Assembly (NCBI GenBank): GCA_030590605.1
Contig: JAUUYB010000002.1
Coordinates: forward strand, 1-23,331
Length of the DNA: 23,331 bases
Reading direction: 5' to 3'
Source of the DNA: Candidatus Woesearchaeota archaeon
Lineage (GTDB): Archaea > Nanobdellota > Nanobdellia > Woesearchaeales > JAUUYB01
Part shown: positions 1-8,765 of the stretch, piece by piece
How positions within the stretch are numbered: position 1 is the stretch's first letter
How the letters are laid out: every line of letters starts with the position of its first letter
Program-made: the position numbers and the translations under genes
Notes under the pieces: generated by a model
Database searches by the model: none
Seen by the model: only the letters and a program-made list of their open reading frames with translations
Told to the model about the DNA's origin: nothing

Positions 1-202
1 AGGGCTCATCATAGGTGCTTTTTTCATGGCGACAGATTACGTCACTAGTCCTGTTACTAGACACGGACAGATAATATTCGGGATCGGATGCGGAGTCATC
101 ACCATGCTCTTAAGAGTCTATTCAGCGAACCCTGAAGGTGTTGCATTCTCCATCCTTTTGATGAATGCAGCAGTTCCGTTGATTGAGAGGTATACCCGTT
201 GA
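1..202 (+). CDS. rnfD: RnfD, C-terminal part (5' end outside window)
   Basis: This is the last 66 codons of RnfD, an integral membrane subunit of the Rnf ferredoxin:NAD+ oxidoreductase, read in the frame starting at base 2. The peptide shows the conserved C-terminal pattern of the family (FFMATDYVTSPVTRHGQ, then two hydrophobic stretches and NAAVPLIERYTR before the stop). The FMN-threonine site of RnfD lies further upstream and is not visible. The stop codon (200-202) overlaps the start of rnfG, as expected for a translationally coupled rnf operon. The order D-G-E-A-B implies that rnfC, and the operon promoter, lie upstream of the window. Identification is secure because of the peptide and the four rnf genes that follow. 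Confidence 0.93.
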   Translation, partial: GLIIGAFFMATDYVTSPVTRHGQIIFGIGCGVITMLLRVYSANPEGVAFSILLMNAAVPLIERYTR

Positions 203-672
203 GATCAGACCTGTCTGCTGCATTGATACTCATCATGATAGTCATATCATCTACAGCTATCCTGAGTCTCGTGAATGCCATGACTGCTCCTGTGATCGAT
301 GAGAACAGGTTACGCACTCGGCTGGCGATGGCAAATGAGATTTTTCCCGAAGCTGACAGGATAGATGGTGCAGAGGTGTTCCGTGAAGGGAAGATTATAG
401 GGTACATTTTTGAGGCAAGCGAATATGGATATTCATCTGAGATAATGCTCCTTGTCGGAATGGATGCTGACGGCGCAATCAGGGGTGTGCGCATCCTTGA
501 GCAGCAGGAGACTCCCGGACTTGGTACGAAGATAACAGAACCATGGTTCACCGATCAATTCGTAGGAAAAGACCAAAGGGTTGTGTTTGGCAGAGGAATC
601 GATGGAGTGACAGGAGCGACGAAGTCTTCTGAAGCTGTTGTAGATGCAGTGAACGAGGTACTGGAACGATGA
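199..672 (+). CDS. rnfG: RnfG, covalent-FMN subunit of the Rnf complex
   Basis: RnfG is a 157-residue subunit with one N-terminal membrane helix (about residues 7-26) and an extracytoplasmic FMN-binding domain. It relays electrons inside the ion-pumping Rnf complex. The flavinylation motif is visible as DGVTGATKSSEAV, with Thr141 the expected phosphoester-FMN residue, and the upstream motif ETPGLGTKI is also typical. The start is a TTG at 199 that overlaps the rnfD stop. A purine-rich GAGAGGT sits about 8 bases upstream, and the next Met (residue 13) would cut the membrane helix in half, so TTG is preferred. The gene ends in an ATGA overlap with rnfE. Confidence 0.95.
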   Translation: MRSDLSAALILIMIVISSTAILSLVNAMTAPVIDENRLRTRLAMANEIFPEADRIDGAEVFREGKIIGYIFEASEYGYSSEIMLLVGMDADGAIRGVRILEQQETPGLGTKITEPWFTDQFVGKDQRVVFGRGIDGVTGATKSSEAVVDAVNEVLER

Positions 673-1277
673 AAAAACTCCAGCTCTTTACCCAGGGTAT
701 ATTCTCGAAAAACCCTGTATTCTTCCTCGTACTAGGGCTTTGCCCCACTCTTGCTGTTACGACTTCGCTTGAGAACGGTATCGGCATGGGGTTGTCAGCA
801 TTATTCGTCCTCACTTTTTCGAACGCGTTTATTTCAATTATCAAGGGATACATCCCTGAAAAGATAAGGATCCCGATCCAGATAGTGATCATCGCCACAT
901 TTGTGACTATCATTTCGATGCTTATGGAAGCCTATTTCCCGGATATATTCAGGAGACTCGGAATCTACGTCCCGCTTATTGTAGTCAATTGTATCATCCT
1001 TGCGAGAGCAGATTCATTCGCCCGGAAGAACCCGGTCAATGATTCGATCCTGGACGGTATCGGGATGGGGATTGGGTTCACTCTCGCGCTCATGGTCATC
1101 GGCATGATCAGGGAGATTCTAGGGACAGCACAGATCGCTATCTTGGGGTCGACCATAATCTCATTGCCGTTTGAGAAGATGATGATCATGATTCTTCCTC
1201 CAGGCGCGCTTCTCACGATCGGATTGATCCTTGCTGGTATTAATTATTTCAAGATCAGGGGTGAGCCAGGTGAATGA
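669..1277 (+). CDS. rnfE: RnfE, integral membrane subunit of the Rnf complex
   Basis: This 202-residue protein is almost entirely hydrophobic, with about six membrane helices. It carries family signatures such as NPVFFLVLGLCPTLAVTTS near the N terminus and LGIYVPLIVVNCIILARA in the middle. RnfE and RnfA are homologous inverted-topology subunits, and in known Rnf structures the Cys of NC in each motif contributes to an Fe-S site in the membrane (family knowledge). The matching VNC and TNC cysteines are visible in both genes here. The start ATG at 669 overlaps the rnfG stop (ATGA), with GAGGT about nine bases upstream. The length is usual for the family. Confidence 0.95.
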   Translation: MKKLQLFTQGIFSKNPVFFLVLGLCPTLAVTTSLENGIGMGLSALFVLTFSNAFISIIKGYIPEKIRIPIQIVIIATFVTIISMLMEAYFPDIFRRLGIYVPLIVVNCIILARADSFARKNPVNDSILDGIGMGIGFTLALMVIGMIREILGTAQIAILGSTIISLPFEKMMIMILPPGALLTIGLILAGINYFKIRGEPGE

Positions 1278-1845
1278 ACTGATATCTATCATCATCGGAG
1301 CTATATTCGTGAACAATTTCGTACTCACCAGATTCCTTGGCATATGTCCGTTTATAGGAGTATCAAGATCATCAAAACCTGCAATCGGGATGGGACTTGC
1401 TGTAACAGCAGTTATGGCCCTGGTCTCTGCGATCACTTGGCCGGTTTATCATTTCTTCCTCTTGCCTTATGGTCTTGAATATATGTATATAGTTGTCTTC
1501 ATATTGGTCATCGCTTCATTCGTGCAATTGCTCGAGATGTTCTTGAAAAGGTACAACCAAGCTCTTTTCAAGGCATTTGGTATCTATCTTCCTCTGATAA
1601 CGACTAACTGCGCGATTATGGGAGTTGCCCTCCTCAATATCAGTGATGATCTGTCTTTTGTCCATTCAATCACGTTCGGAACCTCAGCAGGGATCGGTTT
1701 CCTTCTTGCATTGTTCTTGATGTCAGGCATAAGAGAGAAGCTTGAATTGGGAAATGTACCAAGACCATTTAGAGGAGTAGCTATCGCTTTCATCACAGCA
1801 AGCATGATGTCGATGGCATTCCTGGTATTTGGGAGTATACAATGA
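1270..1845 (+). CDS. rnfA: RnfA, integral membrane subunit of the Rnf complex
   Basis: RnfA is 191 residues long from the GTG at 1270, the usual length. It starts VNELISIIIGAIFVNNFVL, like the family N terminus. It contains FLGICPFIGVS and FGIYLPLITTNCAIMGVAL, the paired motifs that hold the intramembrane Fe-S site shared with RnfE. I chose GTG 1270 because AGGGGTGA (1257-1264) makes a strong ribosome binding site five bases upstream; a longer in-frame reading from 1231 or 1261 would add residues not seen in the family. The start overlaps the rnfE stop by eight bases and the stop overlaps the rnfB ATG (ATGA), so the whole operon is tightly coupled. Confidence 0.94.
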   Translation: MNELISIIIGAIFVNNFVLTRFLGICPFIGVSRSSKPAIGMGLAVTAVMALVSAITWPVYHFFLLPYGLEYMYIVVFILVIASFVQLLEMFLKRYNQALFKAFGIYLPLITTNCAIMGVALLNISDDLSFVHSITFGTSAGIGFLLALFLMSGIREKLELGNVPRPFRGVAIAFITASMMSMAFLVFGSIQ

Positions 1846-2636
1846 TTATCGAATTGATTTTCATGGCCGGATTCTCTGCTATAATTGGTACGATTCTCGT
1901 AGTTGCAGGTAAAAGACTCAAAAAAAAAGATGATCCTCTTCTAAAAAAAGTGATCAATACCCTTCCAGGAGCGAATTGCGGGCGATGCGGTTTCGTAGGA
2001 TGCGCACAATATGCTGAAGCTGTAAAGGATGACCCAAAATTGATAGGGAGATGCAAACCAGGAGGAAAAGAGACTGCAGACGAACTATGCGCGCTCCTTC
2101 ATGTGAAATCAAAGCCTATCGTGAAAGAGTTCGCTGTCGTCAGCTGCGATGGAGGTAAACATTGTAAGGACAAAGCAGTATACAAAGGGATAAAGAGTTG
2201 CAGTGCAGCGGTGACCGTAGCTGGTGGCCAGAAGGCATGTAGTTATGGTTGTTTAGAGTTTGGCGATTGCATCAAGGCCTGTAAATATGGTGCGATTTCT
2301 ATGGGCAAATCAGGATTTCCTGTCGTGGACATAAAAAAGTGCATCGCCTGCGGAGCATGTGTCGATGCATGCCCAAACTCCATTATTAGGATTGCGACAA
2401 AAAAAGATAAGGTAAGGTTCGTAAACGTCAATTGCTGTTCTCAGGATAAAGGAAGACAAGTGACAGTAAGATGCAGTGCAGGCTGCATCGCATGCAGGAC
2501 CTGCGAGAATGTCTGCCCAAAGAAAGCAATAAAGGTCATCGACAACCTGGCGATCATCGACTATAAGAAGTGCATCGGTTGCGGGAAGTGCGTCGCAAGA
2601 TGTCCTAGAAAGATCATATCTATTGGTTCTATCTGA
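1842..2636 (+). CDS. rnfB: RnfB, multi-cluster ferredoxin subunit of the Rnf complex
   Basis: RnfB is the entry point for electrons from ferredoxin. The 264-residue protein has one N-terminal membrane helix (residues 3-22) and then an Fe-S domain with C46-x2-C49-x4-C54-x16-C71. Further cysteine groups follow: C133/C137/C143/C147, a classic CxxCxxCxxxC at 167-177, C215/C218/C221/C225, and another classic group at 244-254. This is the Clostridium/Methanosarcina-like domain pattern. It is the last gene of the operon: a 71-base gap with its own TATA box separates it from the pyrophosphatase gene. No rnfH or other accessory gene follows. The catalytic NADH/FMN subunit RnfC must lie outside the window. 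Confidence 0.95.
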   Translation: MIIELIFMAGFSAIIGTILVVAGKRLKKKDDPLLKKVINTLPGANCGRCGFVGCAQYAEAVKDDPKLIGRCKPGGKETADELCALLHVKSKPIVKEFAVVSCDGGKHCKDKAVYKGIKSCSAAVTVAGGQKACSYGCLEFGDCIKACKYGAISMGKSGFPVVDIKKCIACGACVDACPNSIIRIATKKDKVRFVNVNCCSQDKGRQVTVRCSAGCIACRTCENVCPKKAIKVIDNLAIIDYKKCIGCGKCVARCPRKIISIGSI

Positions 2637-2655
2637 GTTCTTAGAAATCGAAGAA

Positions 2656-2663
2656 TTTAAATA
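2656..2663 (+). promoter_or_regulatory. TATA box of the pyrophosphatase gene
   Basis: TTTAAATA lies about 50 bases before the hppA ATG. A start of transcription near 2685-2690 would give a short leader that includes the G-rich ribosome binding site (GGGGGGA, 2697-2703). Sequence pattern only. Confidence 0.6.
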
Positions 2664-2707
2664 TCACCTTTGAGCTTTCGACAACCATTACAATTTGGGG
2701 GGATAAC

Positions 2708-4711
2708 ATGAACATTATATATGGAGTGATAGGAGTCTCTCTCCTTGCACTGATATTCGCATTAGTCAAATTCGTTCAGATCTCAGGCAAAGACGCTGGA
2801 GATAAGAAAACTAAAGAGATAGCGAAGACTATCCATGATGGAGCGATGACGTTCCTTCAGAAAGAATATAAGATACTTCTCATATTCATCATAATCGTCG
2901 CTGCGGTCCTATTCTGGATCGACAAGGACCCGACTCATTTCAGAGGAGAATCCATGTTGTGCTTTCTGCTAGGAGCATTTTTCTCAGGACTTGCAGGAAA
3001 CATCGGGATGAGGATCGCTACGAAAGCGAATGTCCGTACCGCAATCGCATCCAAAAAATCATTGAATGAAGGATTGAAAGTGGCTTTCTCATCAGGGACA
3101 GTCATGGGGATGAGTGTTGTCGGTCTTGGACTTCTCGGAGTCACGCTGCTCTATCTATGGATCGGAGAACCAAATGTCATTTTCGCATTCGGTTTCGGTG
3201 CATCATCGATAGCCCTCTTCGCACGTGTCGGTGGGGGAATCTATACTAAGGCTGCCGATGTCGGAGCAGATCTCGTAGGAAAAGTTGAAAAAGGCATTCC
3301 TGAGGACGATCCCAGGAACCCAGCGACAATTGCAGACAACGTCGGTGACAATGTTGGAGATGTCGCAGGTATGGGAGCAGATCTCTTCGAGAGCTATGTC
3401 GATTCATTGATTGCAGCGATGGTACTTGGCGTACTGATAACTACTCAAGCCCCAAACGCAGTTATTTTACCGCTCATACTTGCAGCATTAGGGATTGTTT
3501 GCTCTTTGCTCGGAGTCGCTCTTGTTCGTACAGGAAAGAGTGGTAGTGCAGCGGCTGCATTGAATAAAGGTATATTTGGAGCAGCTATCCTCATGGCCAT
3601 CGTATCCGGATTTGTCATATTGAAGCTGACTGGCAACCTTAACTTTTATTTCTCCATGCTTGCAGGGCTTGGAGGGGGAGTCATAATCGGACTTTCTACT
3701 GAATATTACACGTCTACTGAAAGAAAACCTGTTCAGGAGATTGCAGAAGCTTCGAAGACTGGACCCGCTACTAACATCATCTCAGGTCTCGGGCTGGGCA
3801 TGATATCGACGATCATCCCTGTGCTCGCAGTTTGCGCCGCTATGGGTATCGCATTCTATTTCGGAAGTGCAGTTACATCTTCCGCAATCGGCGGCATGTA
3901 TGGTATCGCTATTGCAGCAGTAGGTATGCTTTCGACTCTGGGTATCACTCTTGCTACTGACAGCTATGGCCCTGTAGCAGACAACGCTGCAGGCATCGCT
4001 GAGATGGCAGGTCTGGGTCCGGAGATCAGGAAGAGGACTGAGAGCCTTGATGCAGTAGGTAACACTACCGCTGCGATCGGTAAAGGTTTCGCTATCGGTT
4101 CAGCTGCTCTTACTGCCCTTGCACTCTTCGTTACCTTCTCTCAGGTCACCGGAATGACAACGATCGACATCATTGACCATAGAGTCATGATCGGACTGTT
4201 CATAGGCGGACTCCTTCCGTTTATCTTCTCCGCACTGACGATGAAGGCTGTTGGAAGAGCTGCTGAAGATATGGTCATAGAAGTCAGACGGCAGTTCAGG
4301 ACTATCAAAGGTATAATGGAAGGTAAAGCCAAACCTGATTATAAGAGATGCATCGACATTTCTACTGAAGCCGCTCTTAGGCAGATGATTCTGCCAAGTG
4401 TTATAGCTATCCTCACCCCGATCCTCCTAGGATTATGGAGTCTTGAAGCGGTCGGAGGATTGCTGGCAGGGACCCTTGTCACAGGATTCTTGCTTGCGGT
4501 TTTCATGGCTAACTCAGGAGGCGCGTGGGATAACGCGAAGAAATACATTGAAGAAGGGAACCTTGGCGGGAAAGGATCTGATACGCACAAGGCAGCGGTG
4601 GTCGGCGACACTGTCGGCGATCCGTTCAAAGATACTAGCGGCCCTGCTTTGAACATCCTGATCAAATTGATCAGCATCGTGGCTCTTGTGTTCCTGCCAT
4701 TGTTCATTTAA
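2708..4711 (+). CDS. hppA: Membrane-bound ion-pumping pyrophosphatase, K+-dependent, probably Na+-translocating
   Basis: This 667-residue, roughly 16-helix protein hydrolyses PPi and pumps Na+ and/or H+. The catalytic region is intact: [11 protein letters not shown], then [22 protein letters not shown], and near the C terminus [14 protein letters not shown]. Two sites allow subtype reading. In [11 protein letters not shown]455 and G458 replace the Lys and Thr of K+-independent pumps, so it should need K+. E228 in DLFESY is the position of the gate Glu in Na+-type enzymes; plant-type H+ pumps carry it four residues later. The gene has its own promoter and G-rich ribosome binding site and is followed by oligo-T tracts. 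The Na+ reading is an inference; Na+/H+ co-transport is possible. Confidence 0.95.
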   Translation: MNIIYGVIGVSLLALIFALVKFVQISGKDAGDKKTKEIAKTIHDGAMTFLQKEYKILLIFIIIVAAVLFWIDKDPTHFRGESMLCFLLGAFFSGLAGNIGMRIATKANVRTAIASKKSLNEGLKVAFSSGTVMGMSVVGLGLLGVTLLYLWIGEPNVIFAFGFGASSIALFARVGGGIYTKAADVGADLVGKVEKGIPEDDPRNPATIADNVGDNVGDVAGMGADLFESYVDSLIAAMVLGVLITTQAPNAVILPLILAALGIVCSLLGVALVRTGKSGSAAAALNKGIFGAAILMAIVSGFVILKLTGNLNFYFSMLAGLGGGVIIGLSTEYYTSTERKPVQEIAEASKTGPATNIISGLGLGMISTIIPVLAVCAAMGIAFYFGSAVTSSAIGGMYGIAIAAVGMLSTLGITLATDSYGPVADNAAGIAEMAGLGPEIRKRTESLDAVGNTTAAIGKGFAIGSAALTALALFVTFSQVTGMTTIDIIDHRVMIGLFIGGLLPFIFSALTMKAVGRAAEDMVIEVRRQFRTIKGIMEGKAKPDYKRCIDISTEAALRQMILPSVIAILTPILLGLWSLEAVGGLLAGTLVTGFLLAVFMANSGGAWDNAKKYIEEGNLGGKGSDTHKAAVVGDTVGDPFKDTSGPALNILIKLISIVALVFLPLFI

Positions 4712-4715
4712 ATAA

Positions 4716-4737
4716 TTTTTTTTTTTATTATTTTTTT
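4716..4737 (+). terminator. Oligo-T terminator after hppA
   Basis: An 11-base T run (4716-4726) and a 7-base T run (4731-4737) start five bases after the stop codon. This is the usual archaeal intrinsic termination signal and needs no hairpin. Confidence 0.65.
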
Positions 4738-4748
4738 ACATTCATAAT

Positions 4749-4765
4749 GAGGTCTTCAAGACCTC
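4749..4765. promoter_or_regulatory. 17-base perfect palindrome between hppA and acs
   Basis: GAGGTCTT-C-AAGACCTC is a perfect 8+8 inverted repeat with a one-base centre, lying 38 bases before the acs start codon. It could be an operator for a dimeric regulator or a short mRNA hairpin just after the hppA T-tracts. The small central gap favours a DNA-binding site over an RNA hairpin. Confidence 0.4.
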
Positions 4766-4802
4766 TATCTACAGTTGTTACCAAAAAAAGAGGTGCACCC
4801 AC

Positions 4803-6770
4803 ATGGGAGATGATAAATTCGATTCCTTGATGAACGAGAACAGGAAGTTCAATCCTCCTCAAGAATTCAAGGATAAGGCTCACATCAAGAGTTTCGACGA
4901 GTACAAAGATATCTATCAAAGGTCACTGGATGACCCATCAGGTTTCTGGGGAGAGAAGGCAGAGAGCCTGCATTGGTTCAAGAAATGGGACCGGGTATTG
5001 AATGAAGATGACAAGCCATGGGTCAAATGGTTTGAGGGAGGCCAGCTGAACGTATGCCATAACTGCATCGACAGGCATCTTGACGGACCGAGTAAGAACA
5101 AAGCAGCGCTCATCTGGGAATCCGAGACTGGAGACTATCGGACATTTACTTTTGAACAGCTGCATTATGAAGTCACTAAATTCTCGAATGTCCTGAAGAA
5201 GAAAGGGGTTGTGAAAGGAGATATTGTATGTATCTATCTTCCTATGGTCCCTGAACTTGCGGTGGCAATGCTGGCCTGCGCTAGGATCGGTGCTATTCAT
5301 TCTATCGTCTTTGGAGGGTTCTCTTCACGTTCTCTTTCAAAAAGGATAAATGACTCAAGCGCAAAGATTCTGATTACAAGCGACGGCAGCTTCCATGCAG
5401 GCAAGAAAATTCCATTGAAGGGCAACGCTGACGATGCACTTGCAGATTGCACATCAGTAGAACATGTTATAGTCGTCCAAAGGACTATGGAAAAGATCGC
5501 TATGCAAGACGGCAGGGATGTCTATTGGAATGATGAGATGAACTCCCCGGACATCAGACCTGAATGCCCTGCAGAAAAGATGGACTCAGAAGATCCTCTT
5601 TTTATCCTGTACACCTCAGGGACCACCGGGACGCCGAAAGGGATTATGCATACTACTGGAGGATACCTAACGTTCGCTTATCACACATTCAGATGTGTGT
5701 TTGACTATAAGGAAGATGATGTCTATTGGTGCACCGCAGACATCGGATGGATCACTGGGCATAGCTATATTGTCTATGGCCCTCTGGCGAACGGAGCGAC
5801 ATCAATTATGTTCGAAGGAGTCCCTACTTATCCAGAACCTGATAGGTTCTGGGAAGTCGTGGAGAAACACAGGGTCAGTCTTTTCTATACTGCCCCGACT
5901 GTCATCCGGGCGCTTATCAAGCATGGTGTCGAATGGCCTGAGAAACATGATCTCTCAAGCCTAAGGCTTCTCGGAAGCGTAGGAGAACCTATCAATCCGG
6001 AAGCATGGCTTTGGTATCATGAAGTCATTGGACAGCGGAAATGTCCGATTGTCGATACCTGGTGGCAGACCGAGACAGGAGGGATGATGATAACCCCTCT
6101 TCCCGGAGCGACTACCACTAAACCAGGATCAGCGACTTTCCCTTTCCCAGGTATAGAACCTGCTATTTTCCGTGAGGACGGAACTGAGGCTGATCCTAAT
6201 GAAGGAGGATACCTAGTGATCAAACGCCCGTGGCCTGGATTAGGAAGGACGGTCTGGGGAGACCCTGACAGGTATGTGAAGACCTACTTTGGAAAGTTCG
6301 GCGCGAGCGTATATTTTGCTGGAGACTCTGCTAGAAAAGATGAAGATGGATATTTCTGGATAATGGGGCGCGTAGATGATGTCCTCAATGTCTCAGGCCA
6401 TAGGATAGGCACTGCTGAGATTGAAAGCGCGCTTGTAAGCCATAAGTCTGTAGCAGAATCAGCGGTTGTAGGAGTACCTCACCCTATCAAAGGTCAGGCG
6501 CTTTATGCGTTCGTCACACTGAAAAAAGGAGTCGAACAGAACGATGAGCTCGTGAAAGCACTGCGTCAGCATGTAGCAAAAGAGATCGGTCCTATCGCAA
6601 AACCTGAGAAGATCCAGTTCTCTGAATCTCTTCCGAAGACTCGGAGCGGAAAGATCATGAGGCGTATCCTAAAAGCGATTGCTGAAGGTAAAGACAAGGA
6701 AGGGATCGGTGATACGACAACTCTCGCTGATCCTGCAGTCGTCGACAAACTCATGACAGAAAGGGTTTGA
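4803..6770 (+). CDS. acsA: Acetyl-CoA synthetase, AMP-forming
   Basis: This 655-residue enzyme catalyses acetate + ATP + CoA = acetyl-CoA + AMP + PPi through an acetyl-adenylate. Full length and all core motifs are present: the phosphate-binding loop YTSGTTGTPKG (270-280), DTWWQTETGGMM, the hinge region GDSARKDEDGYFWIMGRVDD, and KTRSGK with Lys617 as the adenylation-step lysine that is commonly acetylated for control. GAGGTG at 4790-4795 gives a ribosome binding site seven bases before ATG 4803. Its position directly after a PPi-driven pump suggests that its PPi is not wasted. It is not the ADP-forming (Acd) type common in fermentative archaea. Closely related propionyl-CoA synthetase cannot be excluded by eye. 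Confidence 0.93.
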   Translation: MGDDKFDSLMNENRKFNPPQEFKDKAHIKSFDEYKDIYQRSLDDPSGFWGEKAESLHWFKKWDRVLNEDDKPWVKWFEGGQLNVCHNCIDRHLDGPSKNKAALIWESETGDYRTFTFEQLHYEVTKFSNVLKKKGVVKGDIVCIYLPMVPELAVAMLACARIGAIHSIVFGGFSSRSLSKRINDSSAKILITSDGSFHAGKKIPLKGNADDALADCTSVEHVIVVQRTMEKIAMQDGRDVYWNDEMNSPDIRPECPAEKMDSEDPLFILYTSGTTGTPKGIMHTTGGYLTFAYHTFRCVFDYKEDDVYWCTADIGWITGHSYIVYGPLANGATSIMFEGVPTYPEPDRFWEVVEKHRVSLFYTAPTVIRALIKHGVEWPEKHDLSSLRLLGSVGEPINPEAWLWYHEVIGQRKCPIVDTWWQTETGGMMITPLPGATTTKPGSATFPFPGIEPAIFREDGTEADPNEGGYLVIKRPWPGLGRTVWGDPDRYVKTYFGKFGASVYFAGDSARKDEDGYFWIMGRVDDVLNVSGHRIGTAEIESALVSHKSVAESAVVGVPHPIKGQALYAFVTLKKGVEQNDELVKALRQHVAKEIGPIAKPEKIQFSESLPKTRSGKIMRRILKAIAEGKDKEGIGDTTTLADPAVVDKLMTERV

Positions 6771-6774
6771 TTTT

Positions 6775-8280
6775 TTATTTACTTATTTTTTTCTCATACT
6801 GTAGATCCTGCTTCTCTGCAGCCTCTATCTTCTTGAGGTATTCCATCTGTTTCTGCTTGTTAGCTAATATATCATACCCTATTGCCTGTTTTTTCCGGTC
6901 GTTATCTATGAGATCTTGTGTCCAGAAGTTCTTCTGGTTATGTATTGCGAGCTTTTCTGACCCCCTCTTACTGCTCGCTGTTTCGAGAAACTTGTTCGCT
7001 TTCTTTATCTTCTCTATGAGCTCGATATTCTTCTCGGTTATTGCCTGTTTCTTCCGTATAAGCTCTTCTTCTTTTTCATCTAAATATTTCATCTTATCAA
7101 GGAGATTCAATTCAACTTTCTCCCGATCCTGCATCTGACCTGTAGTATCATCGATGAGTTCATTCGCTTGGTTCTGCATCTCTGTTGTAGTCGAAATCAA
7201 TTTCCTTTCATCATCCACTTCACGTTCTTCAGCTTTGTCTTCAGCCGCCTCTGCTTTCTGGTCTTGATTAAGTAATTGGTCTTCTGATTGAAGTAATTGA
7301 TCATACTTCTGTGCGAGGTTATTATGGATCTGCTGGTATTCTACTATTCTTCCTTTGAGCGCATTCTTTTTCTGGATGAATTCTTGGTTGTTCGGATCTG
7401 AATGCATTTCATACCATTGTATGTTCTTCCGGATCCTTAGGAGCCAGAGATTGATCTCTTCATCCTTCTTGATGATCAATTGTTCTTCATCTAGTAAACT
7501 CTTGAGATTATCATCGAGTTTAGTTTCTATCTTCCTGAGTTGGATTGTCTTAGTGTCGACTGCATCAAGGTCCCTCATGACCTGAAGTCCCATCTCATCA
7601 TCTTCGATTTGACGTTTTAGCAGCGCCACTGTATCTTTCTGTTTAACTTCTTCTTCAGGTTTCTTCTTGAAAAACTTCCCGATTGAAAACCCGTCCCCAC
7701 TATTCGGATTGGTTCCGTTATAATTCTCATATTTTTTTCCACTACTTCCGAATGCCTTTATGAATGATATGAAAAAGATGATGATTCCTATTGACATCAT
7801 AAGCTGATTATTTATCATCGAACCTACCGCATATGCGACCAGCCCAGTACCTGTGAGAGCCCATTTCCCCATAGATGCCCTTAACCATACATAACCCATT
7901 ACTGTTACGAATACCGCGGCATATATCCCTGCAGGACCAAGTATATCCTCAAGGAATCCATGGACATTCCTCCCTGAATTGATTTTCGTATATGCGATTC
8001 CAAGAGTGCATAGAAGAGAGAGTGTTGTTGCTATGGTCTTAGAGACGCCTGATTCTCCGAATTGAGGGAGTTTATGGAGTCCTGCAAGAAATATGCTTCG
8101 AAAAAGTATGACAAGAACTATGATTACGATGCCAAAAACCACATATTCTTTCGTGAGAAGGTCATAGATGATCCTACCGACCATACCGAATGAGTCCTCG
8201 ATGTTGATATCGAGAGCGCGAGCTGAAGGCAGACTGAATATACTTATGACTAACCAAATGCCTAAAGCATCTTTTTTCAT
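6775..8280 (-). CDS. Uncharacterised membrane protein with long C-terminal coiled coil
   Basis: I do not recognise this family. From the ATG at 8280 it is 501 residues. A signal-peptide-like start (MKKDALGIWLVISIFSLPSARA, possible cut before LD) is followed by about five membrane helices up to roughly residue 190. A glycine/asparagine-rich linker comes next, and then about 290 residues rich in Lys, Glu, Gln, Leu and Ile with heptad-like spacing, predicted to be coiled coil. No enzyme motif is visible. A TTG 21 bases upstream (8301) is in frame, but the TATA box at 8305-8313 would place the transcript start near 8282, so ATG 8280 (leaderless) is preferred. It converges on acs, with four bases between the two stops. 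A scaffold or envelope role is a guess. Confidence 0.75.
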   Translation of the reverse strand: MKKDALGIWLVISIFSLPSARALDINIEDSFGMVGRIIYDLLTKEYVVFGIVIIVLVILFRSIFLAGLHKLPQFGESGVSKTIATTLSLLCTLGIAYTKINSGRNVHGFLEDILGPAGIYAAVFVTVMGYVWLRASMGKWALTGTGLVAYAVGSMINNQLMMSIGIIIFFISFIKAFGSSGKKYENYNGTNPNSGDGFSIGKFFKKKPEEEVKQKDTVALLKRQIEDDEMGLQVMRDLDAVDTKTIQLRKIETKLDDNLKSLLDEEQLIIKKDEEINLWLLRIRKNIQWYEMHSDPNNQEFIQKKNALKGRIVEYQQIHNNLAQKYDQLLQSEDQLLNQDQKAEAAEDKAEEREVDDERKLISTTTEMQNQANELIDDTTGQMQDREKVELNLLDKMKYLDEKEEELIRKKQAITEKNIELIEKIKKANKFLETASSKRGSEKLAIHNQKNFWTQDLIDNDRKKQAIGYDILANKQKQMEYLKKIEAAEKQDLQYEKKISK

Positions 8281-8304
8281 ATACCAAAGAACCTGATTCA
8301 AAGG

Positions 8305-8313
8305 TATTTAAAA
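8305..8313 (-). promoter_or_regulatory. TATA box of the coiled-coil membrane protein gene
   Basis: On the minus strand the box reads TTTTAAATA, centred about 28 bases before ATG 8280. It fits a leaderless mRNA and rules against the in-frame TTG at 8301. Confidence 0.6.
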
Positions 8314-8355
8314 TTATGGGATTAGTCGAGAAATATAGGTATCAAAAGAAAAAGA

Positions 8356-8613
8356 TCAGCTTTGATTGAGAGCTTCTGCAGCTTTTTCATGTTCTTCTAC
8401 TGCAACGATAAGCTCATCCATCAATTCATTCATAATTTCCAGGTCTTCATCACTTGCATTCTCAAAAGAGTGTTCAATATTATCCTGCAGATCGTCAGGT
8501 AATATCTGCTCGCTTTTTTCAGTAAATTCCTCTCTAGGTGTCTGGTTTTCAAGGGGTTCCTGAGAACATCCTAACAAAATCAATAAAATCAGTAGTATCC
8601 AGATATTTTTCAT
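8356..8613 (-). CDS. Small acidic lipoprotein
   Basis: This 85-residue protein starts MKNIWILLILLILLGCSQ, a short signal peptide ending in a lipobox (LLGC) with Cys16 as the likely lipid-carrying residue. The mature part is acidic (many Glu and Asp) and helical, with no cysteine or enzyme motif. A TATA box at 8635-8644 (TTTTATAAAT on the minus strand) lies 26 bases upstream, giving a leaderless mRNA and supporting the ATG. It is transcribed in the same direction as the downstream membrane protein, which has its own TATA box. Function unknown; the lipoprotein call rests on the signal alone. Confidence 0.75.
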   Translation of the reverse strand: MKNIWILLILLILLGCSQEPLENQTPREEFTEKSEQILPDDLQDNIEHSFENASDEDLEIMNELMDELIVAVEEHEKAAEALNQS

Positions 8614-8634
8614 ACTCCGATTTATCTTAATCTA

Positions 8635-8644
8635 ATTTATAAAA
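8635..8644 (-). promoter_or_regulatory. TATA box of the lipoprotein gene
   Basis: TTTTATAAAT on the minus strand, centred 26 bases before the start codon at 8613, fits leaderless transcription. Confidence 0.6.
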
Positions 8645-8765
8645 GTTCTGGTGAGGACTACTCAAATTGTAAGTTCAGATATGCACCGAAGTATTAAGGT
8701 CACAACAGCGATGATATAATTGATAAAAGCTTATATAGAAGCTATAGTACGATATTTTATTATTA

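Noticed and set aside
6767..7138. 123-residue plus-strand ORF of Ser/Phe-rich composition
   Set aside because: It is the antisense shadow of the Lys/Glu-rich coiled-coil gene, whose codons read as Phe/Ser/Leu on the other strand.
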